A stretch of 60,612 nt of DNA from Lojkania enalia (lineage: Eukaryota > Ascomycota > Dothideomycetes > Pleosporales), in contig ML986783.1 of assembly GCA_010094045.1 (NCBI GenBank), forward strand, positions 23,480-84,091. Direction: 5' to 3'. The notes below the pieces were generated by a model that saw only the letters and a list, made by a program, of their open reading frames with translations, ran no database searches and was not told the origin of the DNA. Both the position numbers and the translations under genes were made by a program. Of this stretch, positions 13,130-27,294 are shown piece by piece (within the stretch, counting starts at the first letter, position 1; each line of letters begins with the position of its first letter).

Positions 13130-16100
13130 GCTGTAGTAAATAGTAAAGCTACCTTCTAGTTAACTAGTCTAGGTACTTTTATAAGACTGAGCTACTTTAA
13201 AAAGGTAAGATGCTTCTACTTAGGTAGTACCTTTATAAGACCGTCTGCTAGCATCTGGTTCGTTAGCTTTTAGCTAACCTATAACCTTCCTACTTTAACT
13301 TCTTATTAAATCTACATCTAATAAGTATTTATATAATGTAACCTAGTCTATAGTCTATCTACTATTTTAGTAGCAATTTCTACTATCTGCTGGTTATTAT
13401 AAAATAGTATAGAGACTATCTCTATATTAAACCCTATATAATTAAAAACTCTAGTCTACTATTATAGCTTACTACCTACTATAGATAGAGATAGTAGCTC
13501 AGCTTTAGTTATTAACTTAGTAACTAAGCGCTGTATTATCACTTTTTAGTTAATAGGCAGGCTATAGAGCTTAAATAGGTAGCCCTATAAGTTATAACGT
13601 ATCTCCTAATTATCCGCGAATACTACGTTTAATACTTTATAAAATAGTAGCTTATACTTATTATTAAGGTAGGTTACATTTTCCTAATCTAGTCTAGATA
13701 CTTATAAGCCTAACCCTCTTATACTAATTATATATCTCTAAACGTGCTCTACTACTTAAATATAACTCTATTCTAGATTCTTAAAATAGGTTACTAGAGC
13801 TAAGTAAGCTCTTAAGATGTCTAGGCGTATATAAACTACTAGATATCTTAGAGATCTAACTAGCTGCTAATAATATCTAGTTCTCTAATAGTTTAGCTCC
13901 TCTATACTTAATATTAGGTAGTTATTAACTAGAGGTACTATAGGATAGCTTCTCTACCTCTACTTTTACAGTCCATACTTAGCTGCGACCTTATTAATAA
14001 ATAAGTCTTAACTAAACTAGATTCTACCTATATTCTAGTTACGGACTATTCTAATTCCTAGAAACTACCTAAGCTATTTAAGTAAGTATAACTCGCATTA
14101 TAATTTTAAGCCTGCTTCGAATTACTAATATATAGTAAGGTAGTCTAGATAAACTAAGATAACTATATTATTAACGTAGAAGAATACTATTAAACTCTTA
14201 CTTCTAAATAGATATAGAACCTCCTAAATTAGCTATAGTTCTAGCTTAAGCAGTAAGCTCTTAAGGTACTTATATTAGAGTAGAGGAGCATCTCTTAGGC
14301 TATAGAGAGCTTTTCTTATCTCTAGTAGCTTACCTAGCTCTTATATAAATCCTTCTAGCGTATAAGTATATATTAGTCTATCTAGTAGTATATTTAAGAA
14401 AGTGTTGGTAATATTATATTAATAGGCGTGTAGTTTAAAAGCTGCTATTAGAGCGACTAGGAATTAGAATACTTGTACTACTAAAGTAGCTATATATATA
14501 TCTCCCCAATCCTACTATAAGTCTCTTCTAATAACTAGCCTAGCTTTAAACTTATATAGATATCTATTCTTATTAAATTTATATGCAAATACCTATATTA
14601 GCGGTAGAAGTTTAATCTCTAGCTATATACTAGCTCTAGTCTCTATTATACGAACTAGACAGCCCTTACTATAGTAGCTCTAAAGCTCTACTACTACTAC
14701 TTTCTTAAATTCGATTCTAAATAGATACCTCTTAAGCTGCTTCTATTACTTTAATAGAAGTAGTAGCTAATCTTTATATAGACTAATCCTAGACTAATTA
14801 GCTAGTATATTACTACTTATCTTCTACTATAATACTTCTATAAACGCTGTATAATATATATAGAGTATTTTATAAGTTCTAGTCTCTATAATATTTCTAG
14901 TATTAAGCTAACTACTAATTTCGTCGCGTCTATTTATATTATTTAATCGTTAGTCTAGAGCTTCTACTTCTAGTTTAATCTAATACTAGCTCTTAGAGAG
15001 GCTAGTTATTACCTCTAGATACTCGTTGCAATTATTTTAACTACGCGGTTCTAGAGTATCTTCTAGTATTATAATACTACTAACTACTAGATACTCTACT
15101 CTAGCTGGCTTACTTAATTGTTACTGACCTAGCTCCTACTTAAGTTACTTCTTAATCTGCTACTTAAGCTTATTATCTAGCATCTCCTTATATAATTAAA
15201 GAGTTAATTAATCTAGCATCTATTTAAGCTCTATATTATTTAGCTTATAGCTCTTCTTAATATTAAGTACTACAGCTGCTAGACGTAACGTCTACTTATC
15301 TAGAAAGATAAGATCTTTATATGATTCTGTAGGTAGTAGAATAATATCTCTAGTTCTAATAACTCTATCTAGCTCTAGTATCTAGATACGATAGATATTT
15401 ATAGAGTTATATTCTATAAGGCGTCTAATTAGTATATAAGATTATAGCTTCTCTTTTTAGTATAAGTAATAATTTAGGATATATACCTTAACTTCTAGTA
15501 CGCTAAGATAAACTACTAATAGTCTAGTTCCGCGTACTACCTTATATAGAGTATACTAGTCTAGAGTTTCGGTTAGCGTACGATTAAGAAAATAGACTAC
15601 TAAGAGTAGGTACTCGTTTAATACCTCTATTAGTAGCCCTACGTCTATCCTTATAGCTTTTCCCCGTATAACTAGCGACTGCTCTATTTTTTCTATTAGA
15701 CTATTCTACTCCTTAGTATACTCTACTTATAGTTCTACTAAAATTCCTAAGTTTTTAAAGATATTAAGTATTTTAGAATATCCGCGCTTACTATTAAGCC
15801 TAATAGCTTTAACCTATATATTAAACTAAGCTTTAAGCTTAACTAATAAACTCTATACTATATATTATAGTATTATTATATTTTTATTTAGTAGGTAGCA
15901 GGCCTTATACTACTTATTATACTAGTAGACTATATAGAACATCTAGAGGTTTCTATTATAGTAGTACTTTAACTAATCGCGTATCTAGACTAAATCTATC
16001 TCTAGTCTCTTAAATAGTCCTTAAGCTGGTTCTTAAAGAGCTCTTCTACTTACTATTTTATAGAGCTTAGACTAGATATAGACGGCGTATTCTATCTATT

Positions 16101-18150
16101 TTAGAGCTTAATTTCTCTACTACTACTACTACTACTACTACTATACCCCCTACTACTGCTTAATTAATTTAAGCTTGTTAATATAAGTAGGTAAATAAGT
16201 AACTACCTTCTAGCTAATATAGCCGAATACCCTATAAGCTTATATAGGTGTAAGTTCTAGCTGCTTATAAGCTGCGTAAGAAGGCCTCAGTTTATACTAT
16301 ACTATATATACTAATAGAGATAGTTATATACTATCTTCTATATCTATTAGCTAATACTTAAACATGCGCCTAAGATAATATATAATATTCGACGGATCTA
16401 TCTAATATAAATAGTCTCGTCCTAAATTAAAATAGATCTCTATTATACTATAGTATAAAAGACTAACTATACTTATAAACATCTCTAGGATATATATAAT
16501 ATATAAGAGTAGGATAGTTTTAATTCTAATAGACGTCTATACCTATAATTAGACTTCTCCCTATTTTTAAATTAATAGCAGCTGTCCCTATATATATATA
16601 TAGTCGTCTAGTTTAGGCTACTATATTATTCTCTAGCTATAAAACTTACTATTAGTAATATAAGTATTTAAACTAGGGTTTATAATCTATCTATTAAATA
16701 GTAATAGCTAATACTAATACTATTTAGTCTATATAACTTTAAGCTATAGAGTTAAAGCTGCTATAAATTTTACTAATTAACTTAGGTTTAGAGCTACTAT
16801 TATAGCTGGTCTTAATAGTTAATATCTATTATCCTATCTTTTTATTATACTTAGTACTAGCGCTAAAACTATTATAGAGCCTATAGAGCCTATTAATTCT
16901 ACTAATTCTACTACTAGTCGCTTCTTAGTATTGTAGAGTACCTTTAACCTAAAAGATCTTAATATCCTAAACTTCTAGAATTTCTGCTTAATATCTTAAT
17001 CTAGCTATTAGCCTAATAGGTATAGTACTAAGTTAATATATAGATACTACTCGAATTTATAACTATCTCTATAGAGGTAGACTATCTATTTTAATTGCTA
17101 AGGTTTCTAGCTACTATTAGTCTACTATAACTACTATAGCTACTATAGTATAATATTAAGCGTTATAAACGTTTCTAGTTCTAATATAACTAGTCTAGTA
17201 CAACGATAGTATAACGTATACTAGACTACTAAGTCTAAGATACTTATATATAGCTTATTATCTACTTCAGACTTAATAAGCAGTGATAACTTATTTACTA
17301 CCTAGCTATTATCTAAGCTCTTAACTATAAGAATAAAGTCCTACTAAGCTCGATTCCTCTATACTTCTAGTATATTTGCTAGGCTTATAACACGCGTTAT
17401 TTTAAGCTAATCCTTAAACTAAGTATCTAGATTCCCCTTTCTTAGTCGTATCTTAAGCGTCTAGTATTAAGCCTATAGCTATATACTACGCTTAGCTTTA
17501 CTCGGGTAGAAATACTTCTTAAGAGTTTATAGTCGATTATACGCAGTCTTATAGTCTATAATTAGATAGATATATTAAGCTACTATTATCCTTAATATCT
17601 TCTATATAAATTCTCTAAGAGCCTTCTCTTTCTATAACTACCGCGCCTTACTATAGCTGTATATTTTATACTAGACTTTATATCTTACTAATTCTTAATT
17701 AGTTAGATTTATAATATCTACTTTAGTATCTACTGTCTTAGTATTACTATCTGTCCTATAGAAATCTCCGAACTGCTTCTTAATCAGCTTCTCAGCGTCT
17801 AGTTAAAGGACTAGCTCCTTACTAAAGTCTAGATCTATATATTTCTAGAGCTAGTTTTAGTCTGTACTATCCTTCTATAGAAATAGCTACTATATCTAGT
17901 ATTCTAGTTTATTAAGAATAACTATAGCCTTAGTAATAAGTAGGTCTAATTCTATTATCTTTTTAATATACTATATCATATTAATCTATTAAAGTCTCTA
18001 CTATAACTAGTTCTAAGCTCTCTAGCTTCTTAGCTAGTCTAGTAATATTAAGATAACTAAGATCTTAATAAATAAGATATAATTAATTAACTAAACCTAT
18101 ATTAATTAACTCTAGTCTATCTATATAGAATATAGTAGTAGTTAAAGAGC
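13130..18150 (-). pseudogene. Gag-pol remnant of copia D
   Basis: The complement of about 14030-14330 reads as a copia reverse transcriptase. KLLEIRKALYSL and DAPLLQYKYLKSLLLKLELQ are followed by the catalytic region FFYVNNIVILV (the YVDD box, Asp changed to Asn) at about 14163-14185. LRQFLGIRIVRN and LFINKVAAKYG come after that. Integrase and gag lie to the right (about 15900-18150) but are less readable. The (CTA)n run at about 16118-16144 falls in this frame. Stops are of RIP type. Confidence 0.8.
16118..16144. repeat. (CTA)n trinucleotide repeat
   Basis: About nine CTA units in a row sit within the copia D coding strand (TAG on the complement). The original codons were probably CAG or AGT repeats, now partly turned into stops by C-to-T change. 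It may mark a low-complexity linker in the polyprotein. Confidence 0.8.
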
Positions 18151-18165
18151 TTCCGGGTTTATAAC

Positions 18166-18291
18166 TATTAGAGCTAGCTAGCTCTAATAAGGGTTAGAAA
18201 AACTATATCTATTAACTAGAAATGTGAGATATATTATATATATATCCCTAAACCTGCTAAGGGGCTAACTATAAATAGTTTAACTATAATA
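18166..18291 (-). repeat. 5' LTR of copia D
   Basis: The 126-bp partner of the left LTR, differing by transitions. GTAGC follows at once. Confidence 0.9.
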
Positions 18292-19261
18292 GTAGCCTTT
18301 ACTAAAAAGTATACTCTTTAGTAGTATATTTAACTTTTCTTATTTTTAAACTAGTATAGTTTATTATTAATTCTTTTTACTAGTTAGAAGTATAATACTA
18401 GATTCTAAAGTTATTTTATATATATTATTACCCTTTTTATTTCTATTTTTAGTCCTCTATAGAATTTTACTATTATATTATAGTTGTCCTATATAACTTT
18501 ATTTGAGAGCTATTAAAAGCTTGATATATATAAGGTAATAGATTTTAGTTAAATTAGGTTATAAAGTCTATCTTCTACTACTTATATTTTATTAATATCT
18601 CTAAACGCTAGTTCGAATTTCTATTAGAAGTATATTAGACTTATAAATATTATTTTAGTTTTACTTTTCTAGTATTCTTCTACGTAGTTTTTAAAATCTA
18701 TTAGGAAGGACTAGAACTAGTTAAGTAGTTTACCTATTAGATAGGCTCCTATAAATAATACTTTCTAATTTTTATACTAGATAATATCTAAGTTAGTATT
18801 AATATAGATTCTTATTACTACTAAGAATTCTTTAAGTTTAGACCTAATTCTGTTAAATTTATTAAATAATACTAACTTAATTCGTCGCTAATAATATATT
18901 ATTAATAGTATATTTTTAACTTACTTAAGTTTCTAGATAATTCCCGCGAGTTCTATTTCTTATTTACTATTAACTATTTTTTATATTTCTTTAAGACTTT
19001 TAAGAAGACTATTTTAAGTCTTTTTTAGACTTCTTATCTATTTATCTACTAGGACTAACTATTCCTATTATTATATTAACTTGTTCTATATTCTTATAAA
19101 TATAGTTATTATATTTAACTCTAAAGAGGTAGTTTTACTAGCTAATCTTAATATTCTACTTGCGTGAGTTTCCTATATTACTTACCGAAGGTATCTCTTT
19201 CCTTATAACTAGGGTAGTCTAGCTGGTCTTACTTCTCCTAGCTTTATGAGGGTAGTTAAAA

Positions 19262-19586
19262 TATAATAGCCTCTAATTAGCTAGGTATAAGATAGCGTAA
19301 TAATTAAGAGTAATTATATGCTGCGGGGGATTATTCTTAAAGACTTATAATAGAAGTATATAAGTAGAGTATATAAAGGATATTTAAGTTAACTATAAAG
19401 AGCTATAAAGGTTAGAATTGTAAGGTTATTAAATATAATTTAGTTTCCTTACTATTTTTTCTTATTTAGTTAACTAAGCTATTAAGTATATTATATATCT
19501 TATATTAGCCTTATTCTTCTAGTTATATAAAGTCCTAGATTTCGATTAGGTCTAGTATAGGGATTTCTATAAAGGTATCTATAATA
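19262..19586 (-). repeat. LTR of gypsy C (right, 5' LTR)
   Basis: This 325-bp repeat matches 1947-2313 apart from the 42-bp difference described there. It starts TATAATAGCC and ends ATAATA, followed by ATACT. Confidence 0.87.
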
Positions 19587-22500
19587 ATACTATATAATCT
19601 CTTATATATCTATAAAAGTACTTTAACTATTTAATATTAAGTTTATTTATTATTTAGCTATTCTTATTAACTATAATAGCCTAGTTTTTAGGTATATTAT
19701 CGCCTTTATATTAGGTAGAGAGATAGTAGTAGCTAGTAATAATAATAAAGAGTAGGAGCGCTTAGCTAGTAGTATTAATCTCCTAAATTACTAAAATCTA
19801 TTTATAATTATCTAATTAAATTACCTTTAATTAATTATATCTCTCTATACCTAAAATAACTAGTTATAATAAGATAATACCTATTTAAAAGCTAGATTTA
19901 TTAAATTTATATATATTCTTATCTATAATACTATACTTCTTTTTAGTATACTATATAAGTTTAAACTAGCCTTTAATTATCTTAGAATTTTTATATAGAA
20001 CTTTCTAGTAATTATAAAACTAATTTAAGCGTGTTTTAAGTTTAAGAGTACGTCTAATAAAGTTCCTAGACTAATATATACTAATCTAGCCTATACTACG
20101 CTTAGTAAGTAAGCTACTAGCTATATTTTATATAGTAGCTAATATAGGCGTAAATTCTTATAAATCTAGGTTAAATATATATTAGATAATAACCTTCTCT
20201 TTAAGTTTTGTTAGTCTCTTTAAGTTAGGCTTATAATTATACTATAAGTAGATTCTAGTATATTATTAGTATATAGTTATTTAAATTATATTAAATATTA
20301 AAATAACACATCTTTCACTATTTATTTAGCCTCTTTTAGTAGCTAAAAGAGCTAAATTTACTTAATTCTCGTTTTAGGCTATATTCTTATTATTTTATTA
20401 TTATATTATTATTAAAAGCTTAAGTGTTATATTTTAATAATAGGGTAGACCGCTTATTTATATAGGCCGCTTACTTATAAGGTATATTAATTAGTAGATA
20501 TTAAAGGAAGATTATAAAACTAGATTATATAACTTTCTTACTCTATAAATCCTATATAAAGAATATCTAAGATTCTTTATAGCTAATTATATAACTCTTA
20601 TAGTTATATTTCTTAAACTTTTTATTTTTAATATAATACTCTTTTAAAATAAATATATAACTAATCTTTTTCTAATAGTAGAGGTTATAGAAATTTAGTA
20701 TTAAATTTTAATAATCTAAGAATTTATTAAATATTTATAAAAGTATCTTACTATTAATAAATACTATAGTAAGTAATAGATTAAAGAGTTATATTATATA
20801 CTTTATAATATATAACTAAAATATTAGTAGTAGGTATAATACTCTAATAAGAATATATTATATTTAATCTATAGTAAGCTTATTATTAGCCTTAGTAATA
20901 CTATTCTAATATACTATATATAATATTAAAGGTTATAACTATAGTCTCTACTTTTTAAAATATTTAATAGTCATCTAATTAATAAAATATTTATTATTAT
21001 TAAGATAATAGACTTTAATAATTTTATTATACTAGGTAGTAACTATTCTATTAAAATTAAGTAGTACTTAAGGAATTTTTATATAAGATTTAATAAAGTA
21101 GATCTATTAATAGTATATAAAATCGTCTATAAGAAGTAACTAGTATTATTCTTTATTAGAACTTAGTAGTAAAATATAACTAATAATATTAAGATATATA
21201 ATATTAAATACTTATTAAATTTAAAATTATAGAGTATAAGAAATCTATTAATAACCCTTTACTTTATAGTATATTTTATAGTTAAACTTTTTAGTATTTT
21301 TAAATTTTAAATTATTAATAGTTTTAAGTAACTATTTTATATTATTTAGGTTTATATAGCTCTAAATTTTATAAGCTTCTTATAGAGTAATCTTTTACTC
21401 TTAAGCTAGCTATAAATTTTAAGAAGAGAATATAGTAATATAAACTAATAGAAAAGCTACTTATATCTTATCTATATACTTAAGAAAAGTAGATATTCTA
21501 TTAATCTTAAAAACGTTGGTAATTTTACTATTATTTTTAATATATAGTAACTTCTATTAAAAACTATAATAGTATAGTTCTTTTAGTTAAAACTAGTTTA
21601 AAAAGATAATAGAAATATAAAAACCTAGGTAGTATAATAATTTTATAAAATATATATTAATAGTACTATTATTAGCTAAGAAAATATAAAGCTATATTAT
21701 ACCTTTACCTTCTATTCTAGTAAAACTACTACCTATCTTTATATATCCTATATTAGATTATTTTATTAAAATAAACTTAGTCCTATTATTATATATATAC
21801 TTATTAACGCTAGTATTAAAAATAATTTAATTCTTATAAGACTTTTATAGTATTTATTTAATTATATATTATAGTATTAATAAAATTTAAATATTATAAC
21901 TATTTACTAATATACTAATAATAGTACTAAAATTAGCTAATAGTATATAGTTTAATTAAGCTAATTAAATTAACTTTTATACTAATTTTAGATATTTATT
22001 AAGAAATTATTTTAATACTTTTTCTAGATATATAAGCTAATAGTTTAGTCTACTTTTTAAATACTTATATTAGTAGCTAGAATAGTACCTTCTTTTTATA
22101 AACTTACTATTAATAAGCTTTTTTCTAGTTTTAATATTATTCTTACTCTTACCTTTATACTAATTACTATTAAACTACTATATATCTTTTAGCTATATTT
22201 AAAGTACTATTATCTTTTTAACTAGATTCTTTTAATTTAATTTATTATTAATCTTATTAATTTAATATTAATATTTAGAACTTTATTTTAATATAAAATC
22301 TATTACTATTACTATATATAAGTTTTAAATTAATTTTTAATAGTAATAATAAACTAGAATATAATACTTTTAGAATTAAGTTTAAATTCGATATTATTTA
22401 ATTATATAAAATTAGCTTTAAATCTACTAGTAAATTAAAATATATTATTATAGTAACTATTATATAGGCTAAAAAAATTAGTTTAGAGGATATACTCTTC

Positions 22501-23205
22501 TATAAAACTTTATTCTTTATAGTACTTAAAAATAGTATCTAAAAGTATTCTTACTATCTTATATAAGTATAGATCTTTAAATATTTTTCAGTAAACTATA
22601 GTAAGTAAAATATTTATAATAAAAGCTTCCTTCTTAATATAATTATAATAGTTCTTCTACTATTAGTTATATTATATTTTATAGGTAGTATTAGTATACT
22701 AAATATTTTTAAAATTATTTTACTAGATAAATTTTACTACTTATAACTTTATATTATCTAAATATAGTAGTAAATTCTAGTATATTAGTTTATTAAATTT
22801 AAGTAGTAACGTACTATATAAGCGAGCTAATTACCTAAGCGAGCTAATTATAATATTAAAACTATACTAAAATTGTAACTACTTTTCGTAAAATATTATA
22901 CTTTCTTATATTCTATTATACTATATAGTATAGTAGCCTATTATTTTATATCTATAGTATTATTTTTATACGTTTATAAGTTATACCTAGCCTTACTATA
23001 CTATCTATAATACTTTTAAGTCGGCTAGCCTCTATTAATATATACCTTTTTCCTATTCTTCTTTCTATTAATATAAGTATTAAACTCTTTTAGAGTAGTT
23101 AATTAAATACCTTCTTTAATTATTAGGTTATCTTTCTTCTATATATACTTTCTTTTATATAATCGATATTATATAGCAGCTTTATTAGCTATTTAAAACT
23201 TAGTA

Positions 23206-24351
23206 ACGTAGTTTACAAGCGAGCTGTTAGTATAAGCGAGCTGTTACCCTACTAAGATTCGAACGACTTAATCGCGATAATTATTAACTATATATATATA
23301 TACTATAAGAAGCGATAGTCTATTAGATTATTTAACACCTACGCTATTAATTTAGCACGTTTAAGTATTATAGCTAGGCTATTTACAGCGCCTGCAGCTC
23401 TATTAAAGCTGGCTACTTTCTTACAGTTAAGTACTCTAATTATAAATTTCCTTATTAATCTACCCCTTAACGTTATTTTAATTAATTATATCCTTACCTA
23501 CAGCCTTTATTAGAATCCTCTACTTCTATAATCGCTTTCTTTTCCGTTATTTTTACTTTATTACTACCTTATTTACTTACTTAAAGCTCTTAATTTAATT
23601 AGCTATCAGCGCAATTAAATATATTATTATTATAATACCCTTTTAAAGCTAATTAAAGGCTGCGATAATTAACGTAGGTAATAAGTCTTAATATTACTGA
23701 ATCCTACTACAAATTATTATTAATTAAGCCTCTAGTTTACGCGCGTTACTAGGTATTTTAACCTCCTAGGGGGTAGTCTCTAGTATAGGTAGTATCAGCG
23801 TATATAACTTAATATTAAACTTTAATAGTACCGCCTTAAAAACTTATATAGACATTAGCTTCTATAATTAATCAATTATAGGCTGCTTTAAAGGCTGGAA
23901 GGAAGGTAGTCTTATTAATATGGTTGATATAATCGCGTACTAAGGCTGAAATCTTAGTACTATACTCAGCTAATAGTCTATTTACTATAGCTTGTACGCC
24001 GTTAATCGTAGGTGGAAATCCTCGTAAATCCTGATTAAGGATATAGCTAATAAATACCTTCTTTTTAGTCTTTATAAGCTTCTTTAAATTCGGCTTATAA
24101 TCGCGTTATATAGCTATTCCAGCGCGTCGAAGGCGGAGAGTACTTTAAGGGTAGTAAAAAGTTGTTGCAGCGCTATTCTCGGTTGAAATTTAACCTTAAT
24201 CAATAGCTAAGATTGTAAGGATAATTTATAATTCTTTATAGGTTAATTGTATATTACTATATTAAGCTATTACGCGTTAATCTAGGTAGGCTGTTAAAAG
24301 TTTAGTAAGGTAACAGCTCGCTTATACTAACAGCTCGCTTGTAAACTACGT
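23206..24351 (-). mobile_element. Internally deleted pogo element F1 (1146 bp)
   Basis: It has intact termini ACGTAGTTTACAAGCGAGCT with TA at 23204-23205 and 24352-24353. Compared with F2 (1846 bp) it lacks about 660 bp of the transposase centre. The junction falls in a short AGTACTA direct repeat that F2 carries at both edges of the missing piece. A further deletion of about 35 bp removes sequence near 23860. It is therefore a non-autonomous, MITE-like derivative that kept both ends. RIP is light compared with its host G1. Confidence 0.9.
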
Positions 24352-25457
24352 TAACCTAAGTATATAATAGTACGTTTTTATATATTATATATATAGTACC
24401 CTTTATAAACTATTTAAATACTTCTACTATTAAAGTAGATAAATTATCTAAATACTTTTAAACTTTTAATTAAACGTATATAGATTAAAACCTAAATTTA
24501 ATAGAATTACTTAGTATTTTTAACTTTTAAAAGATATTTTTAACTATAGAAAATATTAATATATATAGTTAAACTTTAAACTTTAATAGTACTATATTTA
24601 GGTAAAATAGAATTAGACTAATACTTTAAAAGCTATCTAGAATATTACTCTTTATAATCGTTATATTAAAAGCTACTTTAAAGTAGAATAAGAACTTAAT
24701 TTTTATAATATAGTTAATATAACTATATATTAGCTACTTAACTTAACACCTATATATAGTCTTTAAAAGTAAGAAACAACCTATATTTAGTAGCTATAGT
24801 AGATATAATAAATATAGAGGTATATAGAGAATAATAATATTTTTTTTCTTATACAGCTACCTAAATTTAAGTAAGTTATAGCTTTTATAACTATTAAAAA
24901 TTAGTAATTAATATATACTAATAGTATAATCTTTTATATATTTATTAAAGTACTTTAACTATTTAATACTAATATTATTTATTATTTAGCTATTATTAGT
25001 AACTTATATAATTTAGGTTAGCAGAATATTATCTTCTTTATATTATATAAAGAGGTAGTAAATACTTATAAAGATAATAAAAGGTAGTATTATCTATTCT
25101 ATTATATTAATATTTTAGATAACTATAGTCTACTTATAATTATCTAGCTAGAGCTACTTTAGTTAATTCTATTTCTTAGAGCTAGTAACTATAACTTCTA
25201 TTAATATTATATCTATTATAAAACCTAATTTATTAAAGTTATATATATTTTTATTAATAATACTATATTTAGTCTTTATATTCTATATAAAATAGAACTA
25301 GCTTCTTATAATTTTAGAATTCTTATATTTAGCTTTTAAATAGTTGTACTTTTAATTAAATTTAATCTTAAGCTTAAATATATATTTAATAAAATTCTCT
25401 ACCTAATTCTTTCTAATCTAGTTAGTAGAATATATAATTAGTAGTAAATTAGTTATA

Positions 25458-27294
25458 ACGTATTCTATAAGCGAGTAGGTTATATAAGTAAATAGGTCGG
25501 CCCTATCTATTAAATAGCTCTACTATTAATTAAATCGTAATGCCTTAATAACCAAGTGTTAAAAATCGTTTAAATAAAAGCTAAATACTTCTTACTATTT
25601 AAGCTATCTAAAATAATGTATTATTATCTATCCGACGCGCTTATAAGCTATATAATATTAATCTTTCCACGCTATAGTAACAGCTAGCTAGCGTTACCTC
25701 TCGACGCGACTGTAAGGCTAACTTAAAGAGCCTTACTAAGTTAGAAGAGAAGGCTATTACTAAGTTTATTCTTAAGCTAGATTTAAAAGGGTTTTCACCT
25801 ACTTTTACTACTATATGAGATATAGCTAATTCTCTACTAACTAAGCGTAACGCTAGTTAAGTAGGCTAGAACTAGCTAGCTAACTTTATCGCACGTACTC
25901 TATTAATTAAAACCCGTCTAAATCGACTATATAACTATTAATAAGTAAGATATAAGGATCCTAATATTATTAGAAGATAATTTAAGCTTATAGAGGCTGT
26001 AATTAAGTAGTATAGAATAATTAAGGCGGATATATTTAATTTTAATAAGATAGGCTTTTAGATAGAAGTTATTATAAGCTAGACTATTATTATAGGTATA
26101 GAGTATTATAATTAACTAAAAGCTCTACAGCTAAGTAATTGTAAATAGGTAATAGTTATCTAAGATATAAGCGTAGTAGGCTGGGTAATTCTACTATATA
26201 TTATCTTTAAGGCTAAATACTACTAAATAGTCTAGTATAGTAAAGATCTATTAAAAGATTAGATAATTAACGTTAGTAAGAATAGTTAAACAATAAATAA
26301 GTATAGAATTAAGTAGCTAAAGTACTTTAATTTCTATACTAAAACTCGCTTAATTAGCTTATAGCGACTACTTATTTTTAATAGTTATAAGAGCTACTAT
26401 TCTATAGAATTCCTTAGCTTCTGTAGGTAGAATTATATTCTACCTCTCTATATGCCAGCATACGCCTTATATATACTATAGCTACTTAATATAGGCTGCT
26501 TCTTACTATTAAAGCAAGTCTATAGCAGTTAGATTAACTAGCTGATATATTACTATATTAACTATATTAATAAGTTATCCTTTCTACTAGCCTTTAAGAC
26601 TACCTTTAAAAAAGTAATAACTAAAGATAATATCTATATAGGATTTTAAGCTACAGATTTTATTCTATTTAAACTAAATATAATACTCTTATAGTTTAAT
26701 ATTAAACTTTAAATACCTATACTAGAGCTAGCTATAATAATAATATAAACTACTAAAATATTAAGTAATCCTTATAAATTTAAAACTTAGAAGTAGCTTC
26801 TCTATACCTATATTTAAAAGTACTAGAATTTATTATCTTCTACTCTACTTAAGATAGTAGAGTAGCTTAATAAAAGATATATAAAAATAGCCTACCTAGC
26901 TACCCTATAATACTTTTAAACAACTGCTCTAGAGCAGGCTATTAAAGAGCTTATAAAGTGTAAATAGTATAAAAGAAAAAAATTTAGGTAGGAGAAATTC
27001 TACTAGTTAAGTAGGGTATTAAAATAGCTACTACTAGTACTAGTATAGTAGGAAAGTGTTATAAGCAGCTATTAGCTAATAGTAAGGTATTACGCGTACG
27101 ATACTATATATACTATAAAATATTTAGATATAACTCTCGTACTTATAAATATAATAGAGAAGGTATTTAATAATCCTATTATTAAATATCTTATCTATAT
27201 CTAAAAGTGTTATTAAGCTATTTATATATAAAGGCTAAGAATTAGTAATAGCCGATTTACTTACTTATATAACCTACTTACTTATAAAATACGT
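25458..27294 (+). mobile_element. Pogo/Fot1-type transposon H (1837 bp)
   Basis: Termini ACGTATTCTATAAGCGAG and its complement (ending AAATACGT at 27294) are flanked by TA at 25456-25457 and 27295-27296. The inner end of each terminus repeats the ATAAGYRAR motif about 18 bases further in. It is inserted in G1; the undisturbed site is seen in G2 near 44400. The transposase reads on the + strand, opposite to the host. Confidence 0.9.
25560..27180 (+). pseudogene. Fot1/pogo transposase of H
   Basis: From about 25700 one frame reads KLEEKAITKFILKLDLKGF, matching the HTH/CENP-B-type DNA-binding segment of Fot1-like transposases. DIFNFNKIGF near 26030-26060 corresponds to the first catalytic Asp region (Asp changed to Asn). 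LLIFNSYKSYYS near 26365-26400 corresponds to the D-G-H-x-S-H box. LLNIGCFLLLKQ near 26490-26520 corresponds to the third acidic region (LQPLDVGCF in relatives). A C-terminal zinc knuckle, YYIYYKIFRYNSRTYK at about 27100-27150, has all Cys changed to Tyr. Stops are RIP-type; the gene is dead. Confidence 0.83.

Larger units (their letters stand above)
12994..18291 (-). mobile_element. Ty1/copia retrotransposon D (5298 bp, complete ends)
   Basis: Two 126-bp LTRs lie at 12994-13119 and 18166-18291, with TGTTA at one end (TATTA in the right copy) and TATAATA (from TATAACA) at the other. The 5-bp target duplication GTAGC is perfect at 12989-12993 and 18292-18296. A C-run at 13121-13127 beside the left LTR is the complement of a polypurine tract, so the left LTR is the 3' one and the element reads on the minus strand. 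It is inserted in gypsy C in the same orientation. RIP is moderate. Confidence 0.92.
1947..19586 (-). mobile_element. Ty3/gypsy retrotransposon C (about 6.8 kb net), carrying gypsy B and copia D
   Basis: It is bounded by LTRs at 1947-2313 and 19262-19586, which begin TATAACAGCC / TATAATAGCC (TG changed to TA) and end at ATAATA. The flanks CTACT (1942-1946) and ATACT (19587-19591) are a near-perfect 5-bp target duplication; the undisturbed copy A3 has one CTACT at this site. Orientation is minus, because reverse transcriptase and a gag zinc knuckle read on the complement. Net of B (5504 bp) and D (5298 bp) with their duplications, it is about 6.83 kb. The left LTR is 42 bp longer than the right because of an internal duplication. 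Confidence 0.88.
989..20487 (-). mobile_element. Pogo/Fot1-type transposon A1 (1854 bp net), split by gypsy C
   Basis: The terminal repeats read ATATACCTTATAAGCG at the left and its degraded complement at 20472-20487, with TA at 987-988 and 20488-20489. Orientation is minus: the left end matches the 3' end of A2, including its transposase C-terminal region, and the right end matches the 5' end of A2. Net of gypsy C and its 5-bp target duplication, the length is 1854 bp, identical to A2 and A3. The transposase reading is wholly broken by RIP stops. It is inserted in copia E'. Only 989-1946 and 19592-20487 belong to A1 itself. Confidence 0.88.
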
